Source: G965276765 sp965276825
GTDB taxonomy: Bacteria > Actinomycetota > Acidimicrobiia > Acidimicrobiales > Palsa-688
DNA length: 64,000 nt
Reading direction: 5' to 3'
NCBI GenBank assembly: GCA_965276825.1
Contig: OZ255630.1
Span: forward strand, 3,162,001 to 3,226,000
Below, one piece after another: positions 24,163 to 32,337 of the stretch; position 1 is the stretch's first letter, and each line of letters starts with the position of its first letter. A model generated the notes under the pieces. The model made no database searches. It was not told where the DNA came from and saw nothing but the letters and a program-made list of their open reading frames with translations. Made by a program: the position numbers and the translations under genes.

Positions 24163-25748
24163 CGCTGGTGCAGGGGCTCCGGACCGACCCGGCCGGGGAT
24201 CCGCGAGCGGGAGACCCCGATCGGGTCGTGATCCGGACCGTCGGCATCGATGTCGGCTCGGCCACCTACCACCTGATGATCTCGAGCGTCAGGCTGGAGC
24301 GCAGAGCCCGAGAGCTGTCGAGCCGCTTCGACGTGGTCGGGCGTGACGTTCTCTGGTCGTCCCCGGTCCGCCTGACGCCGTACGTCGACGACGACACCAT
24401 CGACGTCGCAGCAGTCGAGGAGGCGGTGCGCGACGGCTACCTCCTCGCCGGCGTCGCCCCCGGAGAGATCGACAGCGGCGCCGTGCTGCTGACCGGCACG
24501 GCCCTGGCCCGCCACAACGCGAGGGCGCTCGCCGACCGCCTCGCCGGTCGGGCCGGAAGGTTCGTCTGCGCCGCAGCCGGGCACCACCTCGAGGCGGTGC
24601 TCGCCGCTCACGGCTCCGGCGCCGTCGAGCTGTCGGCGGGTGGCGACGGACCGGTCGTCAACGTCGACATCGGTGGTGGCACCACCAAGCTGGCGCTGGC
24701 GCAGGGCGGCAAGGTGCAGGTCACGGCGGCCGTCGCGGTCGGATCTCGACTCCTGGCGTGGGACACCGGCCGCCGGTTGACCCGCGTCGAGCGATCGGTG
24801 GTCGCCGTCGGGCGACAGCTCGGCATCCCCCTCGGCGTCGGGTCCGTGCTCACCGAGGCAGCCGAGACCGTCGTCTGCGGCGTGCTGGCGGCGGCGGTCG
24901 TCGAGCAGCTCGTCGGCCCTTCCGGCCCTGGCCGGTCGGTCGGGGACCGTCTGCTCACGGCACCGTTCCCTGCGCCCTCCGGCCCGTTTGCCGTCGTGCT
25001 CTCCGGTGGCGTGGCCGAGTACCTCGACCAGCCTCCCGGTGGGCGCGGCCACGGCGACCTGGGTCCGGTCCTCGCCTCGGCCGTGATGGCGAGGTTGCGA
25101 GCGGCCGGCCTGGCCGACCGCGTCCGACCTGCCGCCCAGCGCATCCGGGCCACCGTCATCGGAGCATCGCAGTTCTCCACACAGGTCAGCGGGTCCACCG
25201 TCCGCGTGGGAGACGCGTCGTTGCTCCCCGTGCACAACCTCCCGGTCATCCGCCCGCCGCTGCCGACCGGTCAGACCCTGCGCAGCGACGTCGTCGCCGC
25301 GGCCTTCCGCCGCGCCATCGCGGCCCGCGCCGACGAGCTCGGGGAGGGGCGGGCCCTGGCCCTCGCCGTCGGATGGGAGGGACCGCCCGAGCACAGGCGA
25401 CTCCGGGCTCTCGCGGAAGGCCTCCGCGACGCCATCCGATCCCTCGACCGGCCCCCCGAACTGGTTGTCGTCACCGTCGACCGTGACCTCGGCGCATCCC
25501 TCGGTCGCATCCTCGTCGAGGAGACCGGAGCCCACAGTCCGACGCTGGTCTGTCTCGACAACCTCGACCTCGGAGCCTTGGACTACCTCGACGTCGGACG
25601 GCCGAGCCTGCCCGCCAATGTCGTACCCGTCGTCGTCAAGTCGCTGCTCTTCGACGCCGACCGCCACTCGGGTCCGCTCGCCGCCGACCGGACGCCGGTG
25701 CGAGGCGAGACCCGAGGCCGCCTCGACCCAGGAGGAGCACACGCATGA
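24159..25748 (+). CDS. EutA-like actin-fold ATPase (reactivating-factor family)
   Basis: A 529-residue protein of the EutA family, the ATPase that reactivates B12-dependent ethanolamine ammonia-lyase. Phosphate-binding loops of the ASKHA fold are visible: VGIDVGSATYHLMIS near the start, VNVDIGGGTTKLALAQGGK near residue 170, and VVLSGGVAEYLDQPPGG near 288. No ethanolamine ammonia-lyase or microcompartment gene lies nearby. It sits between a methyltransferase and a cupin in the UbiX operon, with 4-base overlaps on both sides. A chaperone-like or enzyme-reactivating role in this pathway is possible, but its client is unknown. Confidence 0.7.
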   Translation: MTLVQGLRTDPAGDPRAGDPDRVVIRTVGIDVGSATYHLMISSVRLERRARELSSRFDVVGRDVLWSSPVRLTPYVDDDTIDVAAVEEAVRDGYLLAGVAPGEIDSGAVLLTGTALARHNARALADRLAGRAGRFVCAAAGHHLEAVLAAHGSGAVELSAGGDGPVVNVDIGGGTTKLALAQGGKVQVTAAVAVGSRLLAWDTGRRLTRVERSVVAVGRQLGIPLGVGSVLTEAAETVVCGVLAAAVVEQLVGPSGPGRSVGDRLLTAPFPAPSGPFAVVLSGGVAEYLDQPPGGRGHGDLGPVLASAVMARLRAAGLADRVRPAAQRIRATVIGASQFSTQVSGSTVRVGDASLLPVHNLPVIRPPLPTGQTLRSDVVAAAFRRAIAARADELGEGRALALAVGWEGPPEHRRLRALAEGLRDAIRSLDRPPELVVVTVDRDLGASLGRILVEETGAHSPTLVCLDNLDLGALDYLDVGRPSLPANVVPVVVKSLLFDADRHSGPLAADRTPVRGETRGRLDPGGAHA

Positions 25749-26863
25749 ACCGCACCGAGTCCGAAGCGGCCATCGCCGAGGCGACCGCCGCCGGCAAGCT
25801 GCTCATCCAGCCCTATCTCCACTGGGCCGAGGAGCAGAAGATCCCCGTCGTCGAGGACTTCGCCGTCGATCTGCTCGCCGTGGAGACAGCGCCGTGGGAC
25901 CGGATCGGGGTGCCGGCCGCGCTCGTCCACCTCCGCGGCCGGGGTGACTGGGCCAACGTGGTCGTCGCCGAGATCCCCCCCGCCGGCGCGACCGAGCCGC
26001 AACGCCATCTCTTCGAAGAGGTGGTCTACGTGCTCAGTGGCCACGGCAACACCGTCGTGGTCGACGCCCGCGGTCACGAGCACAGCTTCGAGTGGGGCCC
26101 GCGCAGCCTCTTCGGCCTCCCGCTCAACGGGCGCTTCCGGCATTTCAACTCGAGCGGCTCGGAGCCGGCACGACTGGCGTCGGTGACCAATCTCCCGCTC
26201 GTGCTCAACGTCTTCCACGACGAAGCCTTCGTCTTCGACAACTCTGCGGACTTCGACGCGCGCTTCGGAGCAGGAGGGAGGTTCCGGGGCGAAGGTGACT
26301 TTGTCGGCGTGGCGCCAGGGCGGCACATGTGGGAGACCAACTTCGTCCCCGACCTCGCCGACTTCGCCATGCCCGAGTGGCAGGCGCGGGGCGAGGGCAG
26401 CCGCAACCTGAAGTTCGTGCTGGCCGAAGCCACCATGCACGCCCACATGTCGGAGATGCCGGTCGGCACGTACAAGAAGGGTCACCGGCACGGGACCGAC
26501 TTCCACGTCTTCACGGTGGACGGCCACGGCTACAGCCTGCTCTGGTACGAGGGCGACGAGGACTTCAAGCGGATCGACTGGCGTCACGGCGTGGTCTACG
26601 CGCCGGCCGACCAGCAGTTCCACCAGCACTTCAACCTGTCGACGCACCCGACCCGGTACCTGGCCGTCGCCTACGGCGGCCTGCGGTATCCCTTCACCGA
26701 AGAGCGGCGCCAGCACTTCCTCGGCGTCGACAAGAGCGTCAACGAGGGAGGACGCCAGATCGACTACGTCGACGAGGACCCCCACATCAGAGAGCTCTAC
26801 CTCGCGGAGCTCGCGCACGAGGGGATCGAGTGCGCCATGCCACCGGTCCCGGCGAGGTCGTGA
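25745..26863 (+). CDS. Bicupin protein of the 'ethanolamine ammonia-lyase-activating protein' group
   Basis: A 372-residue protein with two cupin barrels. Cupin 1 runs around residues 60-165 (PQRHLFEEVVYVLSGHGNTV). Cupin 2 runs around residues 230-330 (KKGHRHGTDFHVFTVDGHGY, then QFHQHFNLSTHPTRYLAVAY) and supplies H-X-H type metal ligands. Such proteins are often auto-annotated as ethanolamine ammonia-lyase activators because they sit beside EutA-like genes. The fold suggests a metal-dependent dioxygenase or isomerase acting on the aromatic substrate. It is coupled to the EutA-like gene and to ubiX. Confidence 0.7.
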   Translation: MNRTESEAAIAEATAAGKLLIQPYLHWAEEQKIPVVEDFAVDLLAVETAPWDRIGVPAALVHLRGRGDWANVVVAEIPPAGATEPQRHLFEEVVYVLSGHGNTVVVDARGHEHSFEWGPRSLFGLPLNGRFRHFNSSGSEPARLASVTNLPLVLNVFHDEAFVFDNSADFDARFGAGGRFRGEGDFVGVAPGRHMWETNFVPDLADFAMPEWQARGEGSRNLKFVLAEATMHAHMSEMPVGTYKKGHRHGTDFHVFTVDGHGYSLLWYEGDEDFKRIDWRHGVVYAPADQQFHQHFNLSTHPTRYLAVAYGGLRYPFTEERRQHFLGVDKSVNEGGRQIDYVDEDPHIRELYLAELAHEGIECAMPPVPARS

Positions 26864-27465
26864 CCGTGGCGGTCGGAGAGGGCGACGGGGTGCCGGCGCG
26901 CCGGCGGCTGGTGGTAGGGATGTCCGGGTCGAGCGCCCCGCAGCTCGGCATCGCCCTGCTCGAGGCGCTGCAGCACCGGGCCGAGATCGAGACCCACCTG
27001 GTGATCAGTGACGGCGCCCGCAGGAGCCTCGAGCTCGAGGCGGGCGTCGACCCGGACCACGTGGCCAAGCTGGCCGACCGCTCCTATGACCCCAGGGACC
27101 TGGCCGCGTCGGTGTCGTCGGGATCGTTCCTCACCGAGGGCATGGTCGTCATCCCGTGCTCGATGCGGTCGCTCTCGGCCATCGCCACCGGCAACTCCGC
27201 CGACCTGTTGACCCGAGCAGCGGACGTCACGCTCAAGGAGCGCCGCCGGCTCGTGCTGGTGACCAGGGAGACACCCCTCAACCTGATCCACATCCGCAAC
27301 ATGGAGACGGTCACCCTGGCGGGTGGGACGATCTTCCCGCCGGTCGTCGGCTTCTACCACCGGCCCCGGTCCATCGACGACCTCCTGTCCCAGCTGGTCG
27401 GCAAGGTCCTCGACCAGTTCGCCATCCCCCATGACCTGTTCCGGCGCTGGACGTCACCGCAGTGA
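26860..27465 (+). CDS. ubiX: UbiX-family flavin prenyltransferase
   Basis: A 201-residue protein from GTG 26860 (overlapping the previous stop). It has the UbiX pattern: RLVVGMSGSSAPQLGIALLE, TEGMVVIPCSMRSLSAIATG, DLLTRAADVTLKERRRLVLV, PLNLIHIRNMETVTLAGG and FPPVVGFYHRPRSIDDLL. UbiX joins dimethylallyl phosphate to FMN to give prenyl-FMN, the cofactor of UbiD decarboxylases. Two UbiD genes lie 11 kb downstream under the same operator motif, so this gene most likely supplies their cofactor. The last codons lie in a duplicated 30/27-base tandem repeat shared with the next gene's start. Confidence 0.92.
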   Translation: MTVAVGEGDGVPARRRLVVGMSGSSAPQLGIALLEALQHRAEIETHLVISDGARRSLELEAGVDPDHVAKLADRSYDPRDLAASVSSGSFLTEGMVVIPCSMRSLSAIATGNSADLLTRAADVTLKERRRLVLVTRETPLNLIHIRNMETVTLAGGTIFPPVVGFYHRPRSIDDLLSQLVGKVLDQFAIPHDLFRRWTSPQ

Positions 27466-27507
27466 CGTCGGTGCCCGAAGACGTCACCGCAGTGACGGTG
27501 CCCGAAG
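27451..27507 (+). repeat. Tandem duplication across the ubiX stop and the next start
   Basis: Units 27451-27480 and 27481-27507 are identical except for a 3-base deletion in the second. Unit 1 holds the end of ubiX and the GTG start of the next gene. Unit 2 therefore repeats the start-codon context inside the next gene, giving it VPEDV and VPEEV in its N-terminus. It looks like a recent slippage event. Confidence 0.85.
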
Positions 27508-27944
27508 AGGTGCGCGACGCCATCGCCGGCGTGGCGACCGTCGGCTTCCTCGACCAGGCATTCGTCTTCTTGACCGCCGACGACGGCGGACCCATCGACG
27601 TGTGCCTGTTGTCGCGGACCGAGCTGCGGGCGACCGCGACGGAGGTCGAGGTCGTGGTGGCCAGCTCGAAGGCCAGACGCAACCTCGCCGCGTCGCGTCG
27701 GGCGACGCTGGTCGCGGTCACCGGGCACGCCGCCCACTACCTCGGCCTCGAGGTGCGAGATCTCCTCGAGGACGAGGACATGCTCGCGGCCCGGCTCGGC
27801 GTCACGCGCGTGCTCCGAGACGACCTCGGTGTCGAGTTGCACCCGATGCGGTTCCGGGTCGAGGAGCGGCTCCGCGTGGAAGAGCGCTGGGAGGCCACGT
27901 CGGCTCTCCTCGACCAGCTCGACCACGCCGGTCGTCGACCGTGA
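27462..27944 (+). CDS. Pyridoxamine-phosphate-oxidase-like split-barrel protein
   Basis: A 160-residue protein. The pattern DAIAGVATVGFLDQAFVFL, then GPIDVCLLSRTELRATA, then VVVASSKARRNLAASRRATL, then LVAVTGHAAHYLGLEVRD resembles FMN-binding split-barrel (PNPOx-like) proteins, which bind FMN or F420. In this setting it may reduce a flavin, perhaps the FMN used by UbiX, or protect a flavin cofactor; both ideas are inference. It is coupled on both sides by GTGA overlaps, and its N-terminus is lengthened by the tandem repeat. Confidence 0.6.
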   Translation: MTSVPEDVTAVTVPEEVRDAIAGVATVGFLDQAFVFLTADDGGPIDVCLLSRTELRATATEVEVVVASSKARRNLAASRRATLVAVTGHAAHYLGLEVRDLLEDEDMLAARLGVTRVLRDDLGVELHPMRFRVEERLRVEERWEATSALLDQLDHAGRRP

Positions 27945-30055
27945 CCCTCGTCCGCACCGCCGACGTGTCCGAGCGGGTCGACGCCAGGGCGAAGGCCGCA
28001 GGGGAGCTGCGCTTCAGCGGCGACCTGCAGGAGGCGGGCACGCTCCACGCGGTGGCGGTGCGGAGCCCGGTCCCCCATGCCGAGATCGTCGGCATCTCCT
28101 TCGCGGAGGCCCGCAGCGTCGACGGCGTCGTCGCGGTGCTCAGCGCGGCGGATCTCGCCGCCGGCCTGTGCGGGCGGCGTGTCCGGGACATGCCCCTGCT
28201 GGCTCGCGACAAGGTCCGCTACAGCGGGGAGAGCGTCGCCGCCGTCCTCGCGGTCACCCGCCGCCGCGCCGAGGAGGCCGCCTCGTTGGTCGATGTCGAG
28301 TACAGGGAGCTGCCCGAGATCCTCGATCCCGTCACCGCCTTGTCGCTGTCGTCGCCGGCCGTGCACGAGGCGGCGTGGTCGTATGACGGCGCCGTCGTGT
28401 CCGCCGGCGACCCCGCCAACCTCCAGTCCGAGCTGGTCGACGGGTCCTCGTCCGACGTGGACGAGGCGCTGGCCACGGCGGCCCACGTCGTGACCCGCAC
28501 CTATCGGACCCCTGCCGGCCACCAGGGGTACCTCGAGCCGCAGTGCTGGACGGCAGTGCCCGCCGGAGCGGGCGTCCGGGTGCGCGGGACGACCAAGTCG
28601 CCGTACCGGCTGCGGGAGCAACTGGCCTGGACGCTCGGGCTGGCGCTCGACGACGTGGAGATCGAGCCCGTGCACCTCGGCGGTGACTTCGGGGGCAAGG
28701 GCGGGGTCGTCGACCCGACCCTCTGCGCGGCCCTTGCGATCCACGCCCGCCGTCCGGTGCGCCTGGCCCTCCGGTCGGGCGAGGATCTCGTGTCCACCGA
28801 CGCGCGCCACTCGTCGATCATCGACGTGCGCGCCGGGTGCGACGGGCGGGGTCGCCTCCTCGCGTTGTCGATCGACGCCGTCTTCGACGGTGGGGCCTAT
28901 GCGGCCGCCAAGCCCACTCCCACCGTGAACCTGCATGGCATGGCCGAGAGCGCGCTCGGATACCGGTTGGCGGCCTACGCCATCCGCTCCCGCATCGCCT
29001 ACACCAACCGGGTGCCGAAAGGGCACATGCGAGCACCCGGGGCACCCCAGGCCGTCTTCGCGGTCGAGAGCGCCATCGACGAGCTGGCTGCCGCCGCCGG
29101 TATCCCTCCTGCCACACTCCGCAGGCGCAGCCTCCTCGGGGACGGTGATCGTGACGCCTACGGGCACCGTTGGGCCCAGGCACGCGGGGTCGCGACCCTC
29201 GATGCCGCCGTCGACGTGCCCGCGAGCGTCCCGATCCCAGCGGGATGGCGGGGTGGCACGGGGACGGCCGTCTACGCCCGCCCCACCGCGCCGGCGGCCA
29301 CGACCAGTGTCCGGCTGGAGCGCGGCGCCGAAGGAGACCTGATCCTGCTGCTCCCCATCCCCGAGACGGGGACCGGGAGCCACACGGTGGCTCGAGCCCA
29401 GCTGGCGACGGCGCTCGGCGTGGAGCCGGGGCGCATCCACGTCCGGCAGGTCTCCACCACCGACCTGCCCTACGACCCGGGCGTCGGCGCCAGCCGGGTG
29501 ACCGTCGGCATCACGGCGGCCGTCCGTCAGCTGGCTGCGGCCTGGGAGGCACGGGACCACGACGATCCGATCACGGTCTCGACCGACCCCGGCTCCGAGG
29601 GGCCCGTGCTGTCGTGCTGCGCGCAGGTCGCCCACGTGGCCGTCGATCCTGATACCGGCCAGGTCCGGGTCCTCGAGCTGGTCACCGCCGTCGATGTGGC
29701 GACGATCCTGCTGCCCCGGGCCCACCAGCTGCAGCTCGACGGGGGCGCGGTGATGGGCTTGGGCTTCGCCTGCTTCGAGGATCTCCTCGAAGCCGAGGGC
29801 CAGGTGTGGGCGGCGAATCTCGGCGAGTTTCGGTTGCCGACGACCGAGGATGTCCCGGTGCTGCGCACCGTGCTCGTCGAGGGAGGGGCGGGGATAGGTC
29901 CGAGCAACGTCAAGGCCGTCGGCGAGCTGGCCAACGTCCCCGTGGCCGCAGCGGTGGCCAACGCCGTGGCCCACGCCACCGGGTGCCGGATCCGGGAGGT
30001 GCCCGTCACCGCAGAGCGGGTGTTCTGGGCCATGCGAGAGGCCTCGAGCCCATGA
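27941..30055 (+). CDS. Molybdenum hydroxylase (xanthine dehydrogenase family) large subunit
   Basis: A 704-residue molybdopterin-binding subunit. It begins with the aldehyde oxidase a/b-hammerhead domain (ARAKAAGELRFSGDLQEAG). Molybdopterin-contact motifs include HLGGDFGGKGGVVDPTLCAA, KGHMRAPGAPQAVFAVESAI, ETGTGSHTVARAQLATALG and PYDPGVGASRVTVGITAAV. The catalytic base glutamate is in KAVGELANVPVAAAVANAV. Such enzymes add a water-derived OH to aldehydes or N-heteroaromatics, or oxidise aromatic CoA thioesters. It is slightly shorter than CoxL-type subunits. The Fe-S and FAD subunits follow directly. Confidence 0.88.
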   Translation: MTLVRTADVSERVDARAKAAGELRFSGDLQEAGTLHAVAVRSPVPHAEIVGISFAEARSVDGVVAVLSAADLAAGLCGRRVRDMPLLARDKVRYSGESVAAVLAVTRRRAEEAASLVDVEYRELPEILDPVTALSLSSPAVHEAAWSYDGAVVSAGDPANLQSELVDGSSSDVDEALATAAHVVTRTYRTPAGHQGYLEPQCWTAVPAGAGVRVRGTTKSPYRLREQLAWTLGLALDDVEIEPVHLGGDFGGKGGVVDPTLCAALAIHARRPVRLALRSGEDLVSTDARHSSIIDVRAGCDGRGRLLALSIDAVFDGGAYAAAKPTPTVNLHGMAESALGYRLAAYAIRSRIAYTNRVPKGHMRAPGAPQAVFAVESAIDELAAAAGIPPATLRRRSLLGDGDRDAYGHRWAQARGVATLDAAVDVPASVPIPAGWRGGTGTAVYARPTAPAATTSVRLERGAEGDLILLLPIPETGTGSHTVARAQLATALGVEPGRIHVRQVSTTDLPYDPGVGASRVTVGITAAVRQLAAAWEARDHDDPITVSTDPGSEGPVLSCCAQVAHVAVDPDTGQVRVLELVTAVDVATILLPRAHQLQLDGGAVMGLGFACFEDLLEAEGQVWAANLGEFRLPTTEDVPVLRTVLVEGGAGIGPSNVKAVGELANVPVAAAVANAVAHATGCRIREVPVTAERVFWAMREASSP

Positions 30056-30492
30056 GGATCGAGGCGACCGTCAACGGGGCCCCCTTCGCGGTGGACGCGT
30101 CGGCCACCGCCAGCCTGCTCGATGTCCTGCGCGACGCCGGTCTCACCGGGACCAAGGAAGGCTGCCGGGTCGGGGTGTGCGGGGTGTGCACGGTCATGGT
30201 CGACGGCCTGCCGGTCAGCGCCTGCCTCTACCTGGCCGCCTGCGCGCAGGGCGCGGACGTCTGGACCGTCGAGGGCGTGGCCGCGCGCCAGCCGGATCTG
30301 ATCGACACCTTCGTCGGGTGCGAGGCCATGCAGTGCGGCATCTGCTCGCCGGGCCAGGTCGTGACGATCGCCAGCATGGAACCCGGCATGCGGGACGAGG
30401 CCACCATTCGCGGCTACCTGGGCGGCAACCTGTGCCGCTGCACCGGGTACGCCACCATCGTCGAAGCCGCCGGGACCTACCTTGATCGCTGA
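30052..30492 (+). CDS. Molybdenum hydroxylase [2Fe-2S] small subunit
   Basis: A 146-residue protein. The plant-type ferredoxin cysteines are in GCRVGVCGVCTVMVDGLPVS and a following SACLYLA; the second cluster's are in CGICSPGQVV and LGGNLCRCTGYATIVEAAG. This is the standard CoxS layout with both clusters complete. It passes electrons from the molybdenum subunit to the FAD subunit and overlaps its neighbours by 4 and 11 bases. Confidence 0.93.
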   Translation: MRIEATVNGAPFAVDASATASLLDVLRDAGLTGTKEGCRVGVCGVCTVMVDGLPVSACLYLAACAQGADVWTVEGVAARQPDLIDTFVGCEAMQCGICSPGQVVTIASMEPGMRDEATIRGYLGGNLCRCTGYATIVEAAGTYLDR

Positions 30493-31345
30493 CGAGGCGG
30501 TCTTCGTGGCGCCCTCGTCGATCGGGGAGGCCGTCGACGCGATGGGCGCCCCCGACGCGATCGCCGTCAGCGGGGGCACGTCGGTCGGACTGCTGATCGG
30601 CCAGGGTCTGCTCGCACCGGCGACGGTGGTCTGGCTCGGCAGGATTCCCGAGCTCCGCGGCATTCGCCACGACGGCCACCAACTCGTCATCGGCGCCGGG
30701 GTGACGCTGCGGTCCCTCGCCTCCGACCCGGCCGTCGCCGTCGGCCTCCCCGCGGTGGCGGCGGCCGCGGCGGCCGTCGGCAATGCCCGGATCCGCGCCG
30801 TCGCCACCATCGGGGGCGCCATCGCCCACGCCGACCCGCGACAGGACCTTCCGCCGGCGCTCCTGGCACAGCACGCCGAGGTGGAGATCGCCGGCCGCCA
30901 GGGTCGGCGGCGGCTCCCACTCCACGAGCTGGCCACCGGCTTCATGTCGACGGTCCTCGAGCCCGACGAGCTGATCACCGAGGTCAGGATCCCGATCGTC
31001 GCTGGTCAGCGCGGCTGCTATCAGCGCTTCACGCCGGCCAGCAACGACGACTACCCCACCGTGGCTGTGGCATCGACGGTCGTGTTGGACCCTGACGGGA
31101 CGGTGACCGACGCAGCCGTGGCCGTCGGAGGCGCGGCGTCGACGGCCTACCTGGTGCCCGAGGCCAGCTCGCTCGTCGGTGGCCGCGGAAGCCAGGCCGA
31201 CCGGGAAGCGGTCGGCGCGGCCGCAGCCGCCCGCTCTCAGCCAACCGGGGACCGTCTCGGCTCGCCCGCCTACAAGCGGGAGATGGTGGCGATCTGGACG
31301 GCGAGGAACCTCGCCCGCGGCATGGACCGCGCCGTGGTCCCCTGA
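30482..31345 (+). CDS. Molybdenum hydroxylase FAD-binding subunit
   Basis: A 287-residue CoxM-like subunit from TTG 30482. FAD-binding motifs are AVSGGTSVGLLIGQGLL and ATIGGAIAHADPRQDLP, and the C-terminal domain has FTPASNDDYPTVAVAST and NARIRAVATIGG. The domain is vanillyl-alcohol-oxidase-like at the front with a CO-dehydrogenase flavoprotein C-terminal domain. It is the last gene of operon 1; the convergent TauD-type gene ends 20 bases later. Confidence 0.9.
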   Translation: MIADEAVFVAPSSIGEAVDAMGAPDAIAVSGGTSVGLLIGQGLLAPATVVWLGRIPELRGIRHDGHQLVIGAGVTLRSLASDPAVAVGLPAVAAAAAAVGNARIRAVATIGGAIAHADPRQDLPPALLAQHAEVEIAGRQGRRRLPLHELATGFMSTVLEPDELITEVRIPIVAGQRGCYQRFTPASNDDYPTVAVASTVVLDPDGTVTDAAVAVGGAASTAYLVPEASSLVGGRGSQADREAVGAAAAARSQPTGDRLGSPAYKREMVAIWTARNLARGMDRAVVP

Positions 31346-31364
31346 GGATCCGGCGGCGCAGCGG

Positions 31365-32204
31365 TCAGGCGCGGGGACCGAAGGGAACCGGTCTCCCGCC
31401 GGCGATGCTCGCCCGCTGCCCGTGGCGCTCGGCGCGGCCGTAGTCGGCGACGCCCGCGTGCAGGGTCGTCCGGTGATCCCAGAAGGCGATGTCACCGGGA
31501 TGCCACCGCCATCGGATGACGAACTCCGGTCGGAGCTGGTGCTCGAAGAGGAGGCGCAGGATGGCGTCGCTCTCCGGCGAGCTGAGCCCTTTGATCGACC
31601 TGGTGAACCGCTTGCTCACCCAGTAGTTGCCGCGCCCGGTCTCCGGGATCACCCTGACGAGCGGGTGCTCGTGCGGTTCGAGGGCGTCGCGGATCGCGGC
31701 CAGCTCTGCGGGACCCAGCTCCCTTCCGAGGAAGCTGCCGTAGCGGGCGGCGATGTCGTCGGAGGGGTCGCGTGACACGTAGAGCCCGGTGAGGCCCTCG
31801 AGGAAGGCGCGGAAGGGGGCGCTGAGGGCCTCGTAGCTCCCGACCAGATCGGCGAACATCGTGTCGCCGCCGCGCTCGGGGAGGACGTTCATCTGCAGCA
31901 TCGAGAACTTGGGAGGGTCCTCCATGTGCATGTGGTCGCTGTGGAAGTGATCGACCCGGGTCACCGTCGACATCCCTGCGTGATCCTCCACGCTCCTCGT
32001 CAGCGGATCGAGGAAAGGGCGACCGAAACGGGCGGCGAAGGACTCCTGCCCGGCGACCGAGAGGTGCTGTTGGCGGAAGAACACCACCTTGTAGGTGAGA
32101 AGCGCGCCGAGGATCGCCGCGACCGATGCGTCGTCCACGGGCCCGGATGCGGCGAAGTCGTCCACGACCGCGCCGAAGGCCGGGGTGATCGGGTCCACCT
32201 TCAC
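31365..32204 (-). CDS. TauD/TfdA-family Fe(II)/2-oxoglutarate dioxygenase
   Basis: A 279-residue enzyme from GTG 32204. The iron ligands are the H-X-D in VDHFHSDHMHMEDPP and the distal histidine in FWDHRTTLHAG; the 2-oxoglutarate-binding arginine is near the C-terminus (GQRASIAGG). TauD relatives hydroxylate sulfonates, phenoxyacetates or other carboxylates, often leading to C-S or C-O cleavage. It is divergent from the IclR regulator and its promoter carries the regulon operator, so it belongs to the same pathway. Confidence 0.88.
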   Translation of the reverse strand: MKVDPITPAFGAVVDDFAASGPVDDASVAAILGALLTYKVVFFRQQHLSVAGQESFAARFGRPFLDPLTRSVEDHAGMSTVTRVDHFHSDHMHMEDPPKFSMLQMNVLPERGGDTMFADLVGSYEALSAPFRAFLEGLTGLYVSRDPSDDIAARYGSFLGRELGPAELAAIRDALEPHEHPLVRVIPETGRGNYWVSKRFTRSIKGLSSPESDAILRLLFEHQLRPEFVIRWRWHPGDIAFWDHRTTLHAGVADYGRAERHGQRASIAGGRPVPFGPRA

Positions 32205-32222
32205 GAAGGCATCTCGTCCCTC

Positions 32223-32275
32223 CAGAAACGCGTTCTTCGAATGCTGAACGTACCGGGAGCGCGAGGTACGGTCAA
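32223..32275 (-). promoter_or_regulatory. Promoter and regulon operator, site D (TauD gene)
   Basis: Read on the minus strand, TTGACC (32275-32270) and TACGTT (32252-32247) are 17 bases apart. Eight bases after the -10 begins GAAGAACGCGTTTCTG, within TCGAAGAACGCGTTTCTG (32240-32223). The 12 fixed bases are identical to sites A, B and C. The site also lies about 100 bases upstream of the divergent IclR gene, so it could serve for autoregulation. Confidence 0.72.
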
Positions 32276-32337
32276 GGGGTCGGGGGACGGCCGGACCGAC
32301 CGGGTCGCTGATCGAGGGCCCTGGGTAGGATCGATCG

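Noticed and set aside
24159..25748. Ethanolamine utilisation locus
   Set aside because: Only EutA-like and cupin genes are present; there is no EutB, EutC, EutE, transporter or shell protein.
27737..29974. Long open frame on the minus strand over the molybdenum hydroxylase gene
   Set aside because: It is a high-GC shadow of the plus-strand gene: low-complexity Gly/Arg/Asp sequence, no domain pattern, and the forward frame has every expected motif.
26860..31345. Furandicarboxylate/furoate (Hmf) pathway
   Set aside because: UbiX, UbiD and a molybdenum hydroxylase occur, but no furoyl-CoA ligase or oxoglutaroyl-CoA hydrolase is visible, and many extra enzymes are unexplained.
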